Shown here: one piece after another, positions 23,776 through 35,953 of the stretch | Position numbering within the stretch: the stretch's first letter is position 1 | Layout of the letters: each line of letters opens with the position of its first letter | Source: Stratiolaelaps scimitus | Lineage: Eukaryota; Arthropoda; Arachnida; Mesostigmata; Laelapidae | Length of the DNA: 64,000 bases | NCBI GenBank assembly: GCA_019614645.1 | Contig: JABWDB010000002.1 | Location: 25,099,501-25,163,500 of the forward strand | Direction: 5' to 3' | Position numbers and translations under genes: made by a program | The notes under the pieces: model-generated | What the model was told of the DNA's origin: nothing | What the model saw: the letters and a program-made list of their open reading frames with translations, nothing else | Database searches by the model: none

Positions 23776-24354
23776 GTGGTTAACATGTGCATATATATAT
23801 ATATATATATCGGATAACCTTTCCAAAATACGACGACGTACATAACAATAAATCGTACTAGAACAGTAGCGACGTGCACTGTTAATGTATACGACCGAAC
23901 AGCATCGAATGATCAGGCATAAGATGTATCACATGTTCGTTAGTAAATTATCAGTGACCGCAAAATTTGAGATATATTATTATCTACATTTGGGCTGAGC
24001 AATTAATGGCAACATTCAAACAAACTCCAATCAGCTGCCAATGTACTGAGTTGACATCACCAGACTCGAAGCAGCCTTCAGAAGTCTCGCTCCACTCCCC
24101 TACAGAATCACCGTCGCCCGGTTTTTTCAACAACGATATCATTATATAATGCCATTAGCTGTTTCGTAACATAGTTGCAAGTCACACAATCACTCACTAT
24201 GAGGTGCAACTCATATCGATCTGTTGTGATAGCTCGTGACATCTGAATGTCACCGAGACTGCAGAGTATGGCTTTGTGAGAGCGAGCGTCGTCCTGGTGG
24301 ACGGCGGTGACATAATTGCGGGGCAAGATAGATTGAGATACCCATGAACACATT

Positions 24355-24405
24355 TACAATGGGTCTCTAGTCACTAGACCACCTCGCCAGAATGTCTACC
24401 GACGA
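24355..24405 (-). repeat. SINE head fragment of the second type
   Basis: On the minus strand ggcgaggtggtctagtgact, then agagaccc, resembles the tRNA-like head of the element at 52166-52415 (ggtctagtag). No B box is visible after it. Confidence 0.4.
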
Positions 24406-24473
24406 GTTCAGCCAGAGCTAACGATAGATGGCTATTTCATTAGTTGATCAGTTTACGATGTTGTAGGCAGCCC

Positions 24474-24510
24474 GTTGTTGTTGTTGTTGTTGTTGTTGTT
24501 GTAGTTGTTG
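24474..24510. repeat. GTT trinucleotide repeat
   Basis: About nine GTT units followed by gtagttgttgtag. On the minus strand this is a CAA repeat that directly follows the tRNA-like segment at 24512-24544. Confidence 0.9.
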
Positions 24511-24511
24511 T

Positions 24512-24544
24512 AGTACCGTGCGCTAACCAATTGCGCCACTGGGG
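24512..24544 (-). repeat. 5' half of a tRNA-Ile(UAU)-like sequence
   Basis: The minus strand reads ccccagtggcgcaattgg, then ttagcgcacggtact. This closely matches the first 35 or so bases of animal tRNA-Ile(UAU), including the complete A box tggcgcaattgg and the D-arm partner gcgc. The match stops just before the anticodon, where a CAA repeat begins. There is no anticodon arm, T arm or B box, so this is not a functional tRNA. It is either a truncated tRNA pseudogene or the head of a SINE. Confidence 0.6.
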
Positions 24545-24554
24545 ACACGGCGCA

Positions 24555-24611
24555 GTGAGTCAGGTCGAAAAATGTATTTATTTTATTTTTTAGTAGTAGT
24601 AGTAGTAGTAA
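24555..24611 (+). repeat. SINE 3' end ending in TAG repeat
   Basis: agtgagtcaggtcgaaaaat, then an A/T-rich stretch (tatttattttatttt), then seven TAG units. The sequence resembles the SINE tail followed by a simple repeat. Confidence 0.5.
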
Positions 24612-24617
24612 AAGTAA

Positions 24618-24694
24618 TGCCGAACGCATTACCGTAGACGTTAAGCTGTGGGTTAGCCCGGAAAATGTAATTTATTTTATTTTAGTAGTAGTAA
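24618..24694 (+). repeat. SINE 3' end, copy 9, ending in TAG repeat
   Basis: tgccgaacgcattaccgtag, then gctgtgggttagc, then ccggaaaatgtaatttattt, then TAG units. It directly follows a similar tail at 24555-24611, so two tails lie in tandem and each ends in a TAG repeat. A further TTG repeat follows at 24711-24729. Confidence 0.7.
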
Positions 24695-24899
24695 AACAAC
24701 TAAAAAGAAGGAGTTGTTGTTGTTGTTGTAGTAGTTGTTGTCTACTCTGAGTTCCACTATCAAGCTGATAGTGCTCAGGTCTAGTCGACAGCATCATCTG
24801 TTTTCTGGATGTATTCCCTTCGAATATGATAGTAGCGATTCAATTCAGTTGTACGTTTGTCACGTTTAGAAAAACGGCACGAACCTCGATCGAGGTAAC

Positions 24900-25950
24900 A
24901 GAGAACAGGAGAGATTCGCAGGTTTAGTTGTAGCAAGGTCCATGACGCCTCCATCAATCGATCTATCTATGTGTCGATCTATCCGCCGCGACGGTGGCGA
25001 CTATGTCCTGCTGAGCTATCTGTCTCCCAATATATTTTCCAATGGGGAGACGTAAATGTCGACGTCTACACATATCCTGCGTGCGCGTTGCCAGTGGAGT
25101 AAAAACGACGAGAAGCGAGAGATAGTCGTCGTCGTCGTCGTTTACTTGCCTTGCCTTGCTCACCCAGCGAGTCAGTCACTCAGCCACTGACTTTGGCCGT
25201 TCACCCGTCGCTCGACGGTGTGAAGTCATACAAACCGGAAGTTTGCAGAACTCCGCTCTGTGGCAGGGGCCCCGCAGAGACAGCACACTTACGGCCGGCC
25301 GACTGTCTCCCGCCAGAGGTGTGCGCGGGAGAGATCACCGATTGGGGTGTGCCTGGCAAACCACGGTTTCGGGGGTATGAGACAGCGGGGCTCAATGGGG
25401 GAGGAAGGCTCATCTTCCTGCCAACCCATGGCACCACTACTTTCCTACAGCCACCCTTTTCCACCTGCTGATAGATGATAGCTAGAGAGTGAGACAGCGG
25501 GTGCGACGATCCGCCAATGCGACACCCCCTCTCCCGGTCTGCGCGAGGGGATGTGACCACCGGAAGTTTAGAGAACGTGCCGCAAGCAGCAGCAACGTAA
25601 ACGCCGCTACGTACCTAGATAGATAGATCGAAGGAAAGGAGGAGGAGAAATGTCTCGGTCTCCTCGGTGTAGTCAGCCAGACCAGTCGGACGGCGGCCAA
25701 AATAAGGACGCTTGTACACGACCGTCCGGCCAGCTGACAAACCGCAACTACAAACTCCAGTGACAATGACCAGGACGCGAATAGCAGAAGCAACAACAAC
25801 AACAAAGAAATATCGATACCGACATCAATGAAGCGTTGCCGGCAACGTTTCGCTCATTGTGAATGGATCTGTACATGTGAGTCCCTTCACTCACGTACAC
25901 GGCGCGTATATCCAGCGGGGTGTAAGCAGAAAGCAAGAAGTGTTATGAAA
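24900..25950. other. GC-richer block, no gene assigned
   Basis: Positions 25060-25760 are CpG-rich and open in several frames on both strands for 60-120 codons. None starts with a convincing ATG or shows a domain. GTC, GATA and CAA short repeats occur at its edges. It may be a promoter or 5' exon region. Confidence 0.4.
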
Positions 25951-27000
25951 TGTAGGAATAGAGTGGTTACCTAAACGCCTATCTGATCAATGTAATGTGC
26001 AGCTCAAAATGATGCCTAGGTCACATCACAGGCAATCGGTCGGACTCCAACTGCGTAAACTCTATCAATCCAGCCTGCTCAGGCCTTGACCTCGAACCCT
26101 CAGAGTGCTTTTGTAATTGTCCGATATATGCGATAACTGACTCTCGGGGCACGTGCAGATATCAACAGATGTCGCTTGGCTCGTGTCACATGAAGGCCAA
26201 TGAGTGAGTGGGTCGCGGCTGCGAGAGATAAACAAGCTCACCATGTAGAATCTGTGAAGAACTAGGCCAAGATAGAAATTAGTCCTGGTATTATAAAGCA
26301 TAGTTATGTACGATTATTTTACAAGTGGTTGGACCTTTATGAGAGATCAACATAAGATTTACCTATTTGTGTATCTAGTTAACCATTAATTAAAACCATT
26401 AGTTTGCTTTAACGAGGGAAACATTATTCCAGCATAACGTATTGAAGTATGGCTGGAGTTGATCTATCACTGTCTCCGAAACCCTCCAATCCCAAATGAT
26501 GATCTAAGACAACGACTCCTGTGAAACACAGCTCTTAGATTGAAATTGCCTTAAGAAGAAAGCAACACACAGTGCAAGCTGCTTGCTTCACCGAGGTCAG
26601 ACTAATTCACTTGTTACAGTGGACAGGACGTTTGAGTATTTGCAACGAGCGCCGCTTGCTCAAGGTCCGGTGTATTCATTATACAGACACACATACTCAC
26701 AATTATGATACATGAGCTTTGGAAAAAAAGCCGCGATCTTTAGAGGGCGCGGGATATGTCAGAGGAACTGTGTTGTGGTAAAGGCAAACAGCGATCCCGA
26801 AACATGTAGCTAATACCAAATGGAACGTGCTATTCTGAGTTACCTTTAGATATGCACAGAAGAATTGTATTGCGTTTTTTTTTTGTAGGAGGTCGCGATG
26901 CACTGTATTCAAATGACATAATTCTTTGAAAGTAAATTAAATACTTGTTTAGTACCGACATCGTCCTCACAATCTTACGAGTTCATATGAACACTGTAAC
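25951..27000. other. No gene recognised
   Basis: Unique-looking DNA with no supported frame. A B-box-like sequence (ggttcgaggtc on the minus strand, near 26087-26097) lacks a matching A box. Confidence 0.45.
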
Positions 27001-27211
27001 ATGTGCTTCTTCATGTGCTTAAATCATATTTTTTGTTGTGTCTAGCACAACGAATTTCTATTTCATTGGCAGCCCCCCGCCGCCAACTAGGTTGCTCCGT
27101 CTATCGCTGCCACTATCAGGACGGAAGCATTATCCCAAGGCGAGTCCAAGTGTTCTGCGTGGTGAATGATGATATACGGGTTTACTGGCAATATTTTTAC
27201 ACCCGCACTAT

Positions 27212-27341
27212 CAGCAGCCGCAGCAGCAGCAGCACGGAGAAACGAGAGACAGCAGCGCTTTAGAAAAGGCAGAGGTTATTATGCCACGTGATGGCGGCGG
27301 CGGCAGCAGCAGTAGCAGCATCGATGGTGGTGGTGGTGGTG
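27212..27341. repeat. CAG, GGC and GGT trinucleotide repeats
   Basis: CAG units at 27212-27233, GGC/CAG units at about 27293-27320 and GGT units at about 27325-27342, within the GC-rich block. Confidence 0.85.
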
Positions 27342-27925
27342 GTCCCGACTGGGAATGGGTTGCAGTGACCGCCGAAGGCTCCACCGAGCGAGGCTTCATT
27401 ATTTCCATATTGGGTAAATTCGACAAACCGCCTTTGCCACTGCCGCCCACGCTATCGACGGCCACAAAGTCCAGTTTCGTGCTGCTATCCTCAACCGCTC
27501 AAGCCCCCTCCCCCGTATCGTATACATCCCATAGCATATATATATACTGCCAGCCAGCTTTCCCATATTCCGTGAAGGCATATTTATGCGAGGCGGTTTT
27601 ACCAGCGCCGCCAAGTGGGGCTCGGGGTCAAGCAGGGGGTTCTGGTGAGCGTAGAGGCCATCGCCACCAGGGACACGTTGGGTCTGTACCGGAGGCGGCG
27701 TCCAGCAAGAGACGTTCTCACAGACTCGATAACGCTGTGTCTATCAGTGCGGCCTGGCTGAGCGGTAGAGCGGTCCTGAGTGGCAGAGAGCAGGATCTTC
27801 CAGCAACACCAGGAACAGCAGCCACTGCTGGCCGAAGCCCGCGAAACGATTTACTGTACGTATCCCAAGTTCAGCTTACTATGCCGTGCGTTCGCACGGC
27901 GAATAAGGAAAAGCGGATGGGTTGA
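27281..27925 (+). CDS. Long open frame in GC-rich block, doubtful
   Basis: The frame starts at ATG (MPRDGGGGSSSSS) and runs 214 codons to TGA, the second longest in the window after HGH1. The opening Gly/Ser run comes from GGC, CAG and GGT repeats. The rest has no recognisable domain. Two other readings look at least as protein-like. One is a minus-strand frame covering about 27210-27490, with VGGSGKGGLSNLPNMEIM and a Pro run. The other is a plus frame from 27576 to about 27760, with VKQGVLVSVEAIATRD. Because several frames are open at once, coding strand and exon limits cannot be fixed here. Part of the block may nevertheless be truly coding. Confidence 0.22.
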   Translation: MPRDGGGGSSSSSIDGGGGGGPDWEWVAVTAEGSTERGFIISILGKFDKPPLPLPPTLSTATKSSFVLLSSTAQAPSPVSYTSHSIYIYCQPAFPYSVKAYLCEAVLPAPPSGARGQAGGSGERRGHRHQGHVGSVPEAASSKRRSHRLDNAVSISAAWLSGRAVLSGREQDLPATPGTAATAGRSPRNDLLYVSQVQLTMPCVRTANKEKRMG

Positions 27926-28332
27926 GGGTCCGAGAGCGTTCAGCACCAAACCAATCGAACCCCTTCCTCTTTATCATCGCCGCCGCCGCCGTCGGCACAG
28001 GACTTCCTCGTATAAACGTGCACAAATCGGCAGCTTTCGCCTGTCGGTGCTCGTCTCTGGGTAGATGTCGCCAATTCGGCTGAGAAGGAAATCCGCTGCA
28101 AAATGAGACTAGACGAAATCACGTCAGAATTTTTATTTTTTCCAAAATTGCGTCGTTCATTATTTTCAGTGTCATTAAAAACGTTCTCGATGACACCACG
28201 GTGACAAGTAACAAAGGGATATGGCATCACGATTTCGTGGCGTATTATCGATTATAAGAACTCCTATTTCATAGCGGCAGGACTATACCATCGATAATCA
28301 TGCACCGAGATTCATGTAGGATTGTGTCTACC

Positions 28333-28462
28333 TAGTAAATTTTTCAGCCTGACTCAGAGCCCACGTCCGCAGTACTGCTTTATGTCTATCTAGCTGCTTG
28401 CGATCTTCCGATCTTAACTCCGAACCACGAGGCGAGTTTTAATGGCCACTACGGCGCTAGGC
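28333..28462 (-). repeat. tRNA-derived SINE, copy 10
   Basis: The minus strand starts with a head reading tagcgccgtagtgg, has a B-box-like gtggttcggagttaag, and ends with a tail reading gcggacgtgggctctgagtc, then aggctgaaaaatt. It is more diverged than copies 3 and 4. Confidence 0.65.
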
Positions 28463-28471
28463 ACCGCGTGT

Positions 28472-28522
28472 GCACCGTGGACGTTAAATGTTGGCTGAGA
28501 GTCAGCCCGAAAAAGTTTAGTT
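28472..28522 (+). mobile_element. 51-bp SINE 3'-end insertion with target-site duplication
   Basis: A short piece holding only the family tail (gcaccgtggacgttaaatg, then ttggctgagagtcagcccg, then an A/T-rich end). It is flanked by a perfect 14-bp direct repeat, taggcaccgcgtgt, at 28458-28471 and 28523-28536. The duplication marks it as a true, strongly 5'-truncated insertion made by target-primed reverse transcription. It landed at the head end of the older copy at 28333-28462. Confidence 0.85.
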
Positions 28523-28536
28523 TAGGCACCGCGTGT

Positions 28537-31500
28537 TGAAGGCTAAATAGCGGATCATTACGGAATCAAGAATTGTCGACTGTTTTTGTTTTCTATCAAA
28601 TAAATACAAGTACAGACTTACTTTCGGATTTAGTTCTCAACGGAATCAAACACTGTTCCAGGATAATCGTAAACATCATGTCATGCTCAGTAAATATTAG
28701 CCAGCCCCGACAGAGACACAGCGAACCTGATGAGCGATACGCTTAAAAAGATGACGGCGACATCAAACGAGATTTGAGGACAGAAATATTGAACAAAAGA
28801 AACGCTGCAACACCAAGGCAGATTATCAGCATAAAGCCACAGCGGCGAGATCAGTGGCGAAGCGACAACGCGACAAAAACTCGCGTGGATGTCATGTGTC
28901 ACCACCATAATGTCAGATTTCGGGATCCATCAGACTTCTCCTCAGTGTAACGCAATATGTCAGAAAAACGAGATAAAAACCACACCTGACCCATTGAACG
29001 AGCAGCTGTCGACAATCTAACAGGCTTGTGTTAGCTACATGGATATAGATAGAACTACAGCCAACTGACGAACGCGTCGTCCAGCTCGGCTTCGCAACAT
29101 TGAGAATAATGGAGAAGGTTAGTTCAGTGTGAACATGAAGCATGTATGCACATGGACTATTGTACTCGTGTTCGTTTATGCTGTTTTCAGTCACCCTGTC
29201 GCTGCGTGCTCGAAGATATGAGTTAGTCAGTGTATGGCCCTTATGAAGGTTGTACTTGCTGGGCACCAAGAGTGCTTTGAGTTAGAATAACAATCAGTTG
29301 ATGCTATATCATAATAGTAATCGTTATTTACGCATACAGTATGTAATTGGAATCTAATTATCTGATCTATTAAGTAAATAGCTTTCATTTGTCTCGTATC
29401 ATCTCATTATATATATATATATATATATATTCGAGTGCAGTAAGCCTTCTCGACTCAGAAATGCGCACATTACTACTCGAATATTATGTTAGCCAGCGTT
29501 CGCGAGGCATTGGCAAAATGGCATGCCCACCATACGAACGTAACGGCATGCCCCACTGGCTTATAAAGTCGGTGAGCCAATCGTTGTCCGCTAACGAATC
29601 ACCTCGGATCAGCTCTCTCGGATCGACTACATACGTGGTGTTTCTTTCTTGGTCTGCTGCATGAGTAGACGGTCTCCGTTTCTATTTCCGGTCCTAATAA
29701 TCAATAAACACTTCACACTATTCTCTGAGCGAACACAGTTACGTTGGCTGGCTGGGTTGGAGGAGGAAAGTAGCCCAAGTAGAAATATAATAGTTCGTCT
29801 CTGACCCGATCGGACGGGAAGTGGATGAGGTAGATGAGATGTGATCGTATCGACACACACACACTATGCGATATGCTATGCACGTTCATAGGTATACGAC
29901 ATATGCGTACGCGAGATATTATATATGAGTGTCGCCAGCTAGTTCAGTTGCCTAATAGTTCCTGGTAGAAGTATTCGCTCCGTTTTAACGTCAGGAGTCA
30001 GGGAAAGAAATGTATCAACATCACCATGTTAATGGGCTACGGCTGGCAAGCACGTTCGTGGTGAAATGCGTCTCTAATAATCACAAAAACAAACACTTTC
30101 TCCCTGTCTCTCCTGTGGGCCGCAGACTCCGCCTGGCCATTGTGTCGTAAATAAACTACGGACAGCGAGCACGATTGTACACAGTGTCGTCGACCGCGTT
30201 CGGGATATTGCAACACATTATAGACAAAGCATTCAGCACGTCCAGGCGAGGGGAGATAATGTCGATACAGACGAATTGAAATGACATCGCTATAAGAACA
30301 ACAGCGGCCAGGCGACATCTCTCTCTCTCTCTCTTCCTTCATTCTTTGGCTCGAATTCGAACAGATCCGATTTACGTTACTGCTCAGGTGGAAATAATCT
30401 GTAGCTTTCTTGTTGAATGTAAACTTTCCATTTTGCGTTTCCTTTCTACGTTGGATTGAGAGGAAGAGAGAGAGATACCTGTTCACCCGTTACAATAGAC
30501 ACGATATCTTCGGTGTAAACAGTGAAAAACCTGTGTAGTAAATTCTACAAGGTAATGGTGTCATTTCGTAGAATAGGCTCATCGGCCTTGGTAATGATTT
30601 GCGTTTCTAAGCTCAATCCTATTTTTGGAATATTTCTTCAGCCTCAAACGTTCCATACTAATGGCGAGCTCTTAAGTTCATTAGGAGGGGGTACGGACGA
30701 AGCGCTCTATTATTCTCTCGTGCTGCTATCCTGCGCTATCGTGTGCCATCTTCAGAGCTGTCTTCTTCAATTTCCAAGGGTATAGGAGACGGAAACTTGT
30801 ACTCTCGTTTGAAAAGTCTGAAATTATTTTTGGAGACCAGGCCTAAAAATATGCATTACACCATACAATTAGCTTGAATTAAGCGTTGCAGAGGATTGAG
30901 TCGAAGTAATGTTACAAGCTTTCCGAGCCATCTGGGGAGGGGGTGAGGTGCGCGTGGTTCGTGCGGGGCCTTTGTAAGTCCCACACACAATTGGTGTTGG
31001 TATGGACCGCCGAACACGTATGTGCATCATGCATCACCCTCCAACCCCCCAAAAGGATTGACAAACGCTGATATTAAACGTAACTCCATTTATCAGCCCC
31101 GTACACTAGACCAGATTGGTCCAAGAAGTTCCCTGGGTGAGAATGAAGGGCCCAGACACGAAGGTCTGGAAAGGAATATTGTGTTGTTTACACAAACAAA
31201 CCGTTAAGGAAAAACTTGCCAGAATTAGCAGTGGCCCGTCACCACTACTGCTCTGTCTTTGATTCGGATGTCTCAACACAAAGATACCTACCCCAAAAAC
31301 GTGGCTTACTCAGCTACTCATTCACTGCGAGGAGATACCTGCTGAGAATCTGTGACACAGCAAAGAACGTTTAATAAGAAGATATTTGGGTAGTGAATCG
31401 GTGGAACTGTCAAATACGAATATTTTAAACGACACTATGTATCTAGCGCAACGTTTGCTGGGTTCATATCGAGAAGGCCCAGTAACAGCATTACATTTTT

Positions 31501-34055
31501 TTTTAAAATTGAAATCGAATTATTTGATTTCTGAGACATGAGCATAAAAATAAGCTATCATACATACTAGAAACTACAGTGAAATATCTTTACCGTCAAA
31601 GTAAATGTGTTAAAAACACTAAACGTATATACGATTCATATATAACGTATTTATTTACAGTCTAATTGAAGTTTGCTGGATTGAGTAGAAGGGAAACATG
31701 TATTTCTCAACTTTAAACACTCCGATGCACACAGCAGAAGGTACGTACAGCCAAATGAGAAAAAAAGAACAGGATATATTATATATCACTGTATTTGTTT
31801 TTGTTTGCTTGAGTTTGATGTTAAAGCGATACCACCCATGCGAAGACACGCAGTGTTGACTTGTTGTGTTCAGCATATGCAACAAAGATAGCTTTGCCCA
31901 CCGTAAGCCAGTCCTTCATGGTCATGACGAGGTCGTGTAAGATGCCGAGTGCTTGTGATCTCTCTAAACATGACGATAGGAAGGTATTCTCGTTACTCGT
32001 TAGGGTGCGAGCGTCGTCCGAAGCCTGACGGAATTAACTGGGACATTAATCATTGTGTGTACGACTGGGATGCGTCTATACGCGGCAGTGGCGTGGACGA
32101 TTCCAGAAGGCAAAGCGATGCGATGTCAAGGTATTGTCGAGGGACTCATAACTCATCTTGAGGTGGAGGAAACTTCTTCGGTCGGTAGCGTTTATTGAAA
32201 GTTTCGGTTCAGCACTAGTAACATGTAAATATATATATACAACAGCATATTCATACGATTAGTCGGGCCAAATAAGTATGACACGACTGACAAAGCTGTG
32301 CATTTCAGTGATAAAAGAAGCTGAATATTCTATTAGCTAAAACAAAAAAAAAATAGTGAACAGCTTCGTTATTTCCAATTCACGAAAAACAACCACAGCT
32401 AAAATACACAAAATGTGTAACAATCTCAGACAACGGGATCATTCATGTGTCCCTGTGCGACGATGCTCCGGGTATCTTATGGAAGTAATCCGTAGGAAGG
32501 GCTTGAACGATCGCCATTTCGACCAGTTGGGCAAAACAGTTCCCGTGGGGCGAAAATTACCCACCAGCCGCGTAATCGCTGCTGTGACATTCTCGCAATC
32601 CCACGGAAACGGTCACTAACAATTTCCTTCGCGTGGAAAACCCTTCGTATTGTAGATCTGTACGGACATAATGCTGTACATGCTGTTCATGTGTATATCG
32701 CATTATACGAATGCATTACATTCATATCACTACTAGACCTTTCATCTACGGCTATTTATATTCTATGCGATCTTTAAGATCATAATTCTTAAGCATGATG
32801 TCCTAATAATGTACTGATTAGAAATAATCAATACAATAATAAGATAATAATGTATCGCTTGATATTCCTGCGGCAGGGACAAGGCCGGCCCACATGAGCT
32901 CCAGTTCCCATTCATTGCAATAGAAGAGATTTAATTGCCACATCACACATATTGCAAGTATAGTATAACAATCATTACTTAATAGTCTCTAATTAATGAT
33001 GATATCGGATATTAATCCTATTTACGAACGATCATCAGCAACAGCGCGGAGTAAATGACGTTCAGGTGATGACGAGTTCAATGAGATCACCGCGAGCGAA
33101 TTACACTCGGCTGTTTGTCCTCGCGGCAGTACATACGATTTCCTCGTATTGTAGAGTCAGCATCTGATGATGACGATAACGATGGTAATAATAAGATAAT
33201 TGTGTCAGTAAAGAGAGATACTTAATATTACGGTGCGTGTGACCCTTTCAGGTATGACAGGGTTGTTGTTATCACATGGTATTGTGTATGCGCACATCGC
33301 GCTCTGAGTACTCGGCTGGTGGGTTCTCGCCAACGTCGGCAACGGCGCCGTGGGATCAATCGCGATAAGGGTTATGATTGATGTTTTTGACAAATATTAA
33401 ATCTATACTATTATATATGTGAAGCTGTGGTGTCTTTTTAAAGATTTTATCCCTCAACCGCATTAAAAAAAAGCCTATACTATATGAGATCCTTTTTAAT
33501 CTCAAAGTACTTTTGTTTTGAGAGAAGGAAATTTTCTTCAAACGCAAATTTCAAAGTACTGACCTAGCTAAACGGCAAGTATTGCCCGAAGCGTCAAACA
33601 ACAAACCTTGGTTATCTGAGACAAGGTTTACCGTAGCTCTATTGAGTGAGGTCCGTCACACGTAGGCAGACGTGTAACAGAAAATTGGGGCAACATTTTC
33701 TTTCAAGGCCGCCGTGATATTCCGTATCCTGCGCCGGTAATCATGAGGCCGGAAATATATATAGGCATTTGGCAGCGATCTTAACAAAAGCTTTATATAT
33801 ATATATATATATATAATATAACAGAAACCTTCATATAGCGTGCCAAGCATTTCACAATTTTCCCTGTGGTAGCCATGCGTCTACCAATATAGAAAGCGTT
33901 GAATTTCGGCCCATACATTGACCAACATTTTGGAATCGTTTAATCGTCTCACAACAAACGAGCGGGCAATTAACGTTGAATTGAATGTTGTTTTGCGGAA
34001 AGCAATCCAGCTAAGCATATAACCATATCTGGAATGGGTCATTTGAAAATGGCAC

Positions 34056-34116
<61 letters not shown>

Positions 34117-35130
34117 AATAGAGAGGTAAAGCGGTGCACGTCCCTTCCTCGTTGCACGCCAGCTCGGGAAAATAAGTGTTATGTAGTTGTTGACCCAAAT
34201 TGTTAAACACCTCCAATGGCACAACATTGTATGTTGGGACCTTCATATAAGGCAATGCTAACCGACCGAGATCTGGCAACAACTAATGTCTTCGTGGTAC
34301 AAAAATAATGTGGCTGGTTATTTATGTGAACGATGGAATTATACTGGGACATCAACTTCGCCATAAACGACCTTTAGTAAAGTAACGATCCTAAAATAAC
34401 ATACCTAGTCATTGAAAAAGACTATTTTGTTTGTTATTTTTATGCATCTCGAGGCTTCTTGCTACTGGACAGATTCATTCTGAGTATATGTAGTAGACTG
34501 ACCTAGTTTTATTTTCTTTGTGTAGGCACCCCTTCAAACAAATATATATATATGTATATATAGTAAGATGGATCAGATAGGTAACGTCAAAGGGAACGTT
34601 ATTCTTTGATTCCTCGCCTCTATCGCAGGATATGGTCTCCCATCGTGTTCCGCCTTTATTACTCACGATGCTCACAGATTCGCAGCAGCTGCAGAACCAC
34701 CACTTCTTCATTTGCTTCTGCTCGATGACGCAGAGTGTGTCTTTTATGCCTTTCGTGCCTTAGGGGTGCGGGAGTGGCGGCGGTGGCGGCTGTTTGCTGC
34801 AGTGGTGTCGACTGCTTATTCAAGGGAGATAATCGAGAGTGAACATGCAAGCCGTCGCAGTCGAGTCAAGTGGGTGTCGTTTGGTAGCCGAAGGAGGTCG
34901 CCATTCGGTTTGAACGTAACAATGTGTGTACGCCTTGTCGTACTTATATCACACCTCTACCCTCACATCGTAACGCGGGTATACGGCCCTCTGCTCTTTA
35001 TAACTGTCGATCCAACCACATTCGTTTTGCTAATAGCGATGGACCGCCGCAGGAGGTCGGAAGGAAGAAACGACTCACCGTTGATGGATTACAATCGTAA
35101 CCTTCCCTCGTGAAGCGCATTGCCCAACCG
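28537..35130. other. No gene recognised
   Basis: Mostly AT-rich DNA with microsatellites at 29410-29431 (AT), 33792-33820 (AT) and 34059-34109 (GA). Frames near 29400-30490, 32356-32619 and 34712-35113 are open for 60-150 codons without domains; the last lies in a somewhat GC-richer patch. None is supported as a gene. Confidence 0.45.
34059..34109. repeat. GA microsatellite
   Basis: About 51 bp of uninterrupted GA repeat, followed by gcgagcgaaatagagagg. Confidence 0.95.
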
Positions 35131-35164
35131 AGTCTCTCTCTCTCTATATATATATTATATATTT

Positions 35165-35244
<80 letters not shown>
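35131..35244. repeat. Long AT microsatellite
   Basis: A short CT run, then tatatatatatta, then about 77 bp of uninterrupted AT repeat from 35168. This is the longest pure dinucleotide run in the window. Confidence 0.95.
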
Positions 35245-35247
<3 letters not shown>

Positions 35248-35679
35248 TGTACTTTCGTTCGTGCTCTTTAGCCCGTTGCCGATGCAACAGAGATGGAATC
35301 CCCGTTTTACTTATAATAAGTGCATAGGTGCATCTGTGTGTTCATGCCATTGAGTGGGGTGTTTTGATGCGTCCGGGCGGATATTGCAGATCAAGGGAAA
35401 AGATCAGAGGAGAGAAACAGATTCCCACCGGTGATGATTATCCCTATCTGCGTCTAGTATCTATGCTGACAGAGGCTTTTATCAATAACGATATGTTGTT
35501 TCAGCAGCAAGCCTGCTTGTGTCCGTGACGACAGGTTATTGATACACGAATGTACGAGAATCTTATGAGATAACATTATAATAATATTTTATGAAAAAAT
35601 AATGTTGGAGCCTATTTGCTCCATTCACCGTATTTGATCAACGACCTTTCCACCATGTTATTCTATATAAATAATTATC

Positions 35680-35901
35680 ATGTATAGGCATTCATGGTTA
35701 TTAGTATTTGCATTATTACTATTCGTTGTCGTGGCAGTAGTAGAAGCAGATTGGTTGTGTTTACAGATGGAGCAAATTCCTCATATAACAGCTCCGCTGA
35801 CATCGGAGGTATTAATTATATTGTTTGCTGCATATAATTATTATCGTTATAAATTATCCGCGTGCAGCATAGTCGTTGTGGGCCCAACTAAAACGTCCTA
35901 A
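35680..35901 (+). CDS. Possible small secreted protein or first exon
   Basis: The frame starts at ATG (35680) and runs 73 codons to TAA. Residues 1-23 form a textbook signal peptide: MYRHSW, then LLVFALLLFVVVAVVEA, with likely cleavage before DWLCL. The rest has no recognisable domain. A possible donor, gag|gtatta (about 35809), would instead make it the first coding exon of a secreted protein. AT-rich DNA easily yields hydrophobic frames, so caution is needed. No partner exon is identified. Confidence 0.27.
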   Translation: MYRHSWLLVFALLLFVVVAVVEADWLCLQMEQIPHITAPLTSEVLIILFAAYNYYRYKLSACSIVVVGPTKTS

Positions 35902-35913
35902 GTACAGCAGTCC

Positions 35914-35953
35914 ACACACACACATACACACACATATATATATATATATATAT
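35914..35953. repeat. CA/TA compound microsatellite
   Basis: CA units followed directly by TA units. Confidence 0.9.

Noticed and set aside
26065..26100. B-box-like ggttcgaggtc on the minus strand
   Set aside because: No A box at the proper distance and no cloverleaf could be drawn, so not a tRNA gene.
32261..32290. Another transposon-end-like sequence (gggccaaataagtatgacac)
   Set aside because: Isolated; no partner end or coding remnant.
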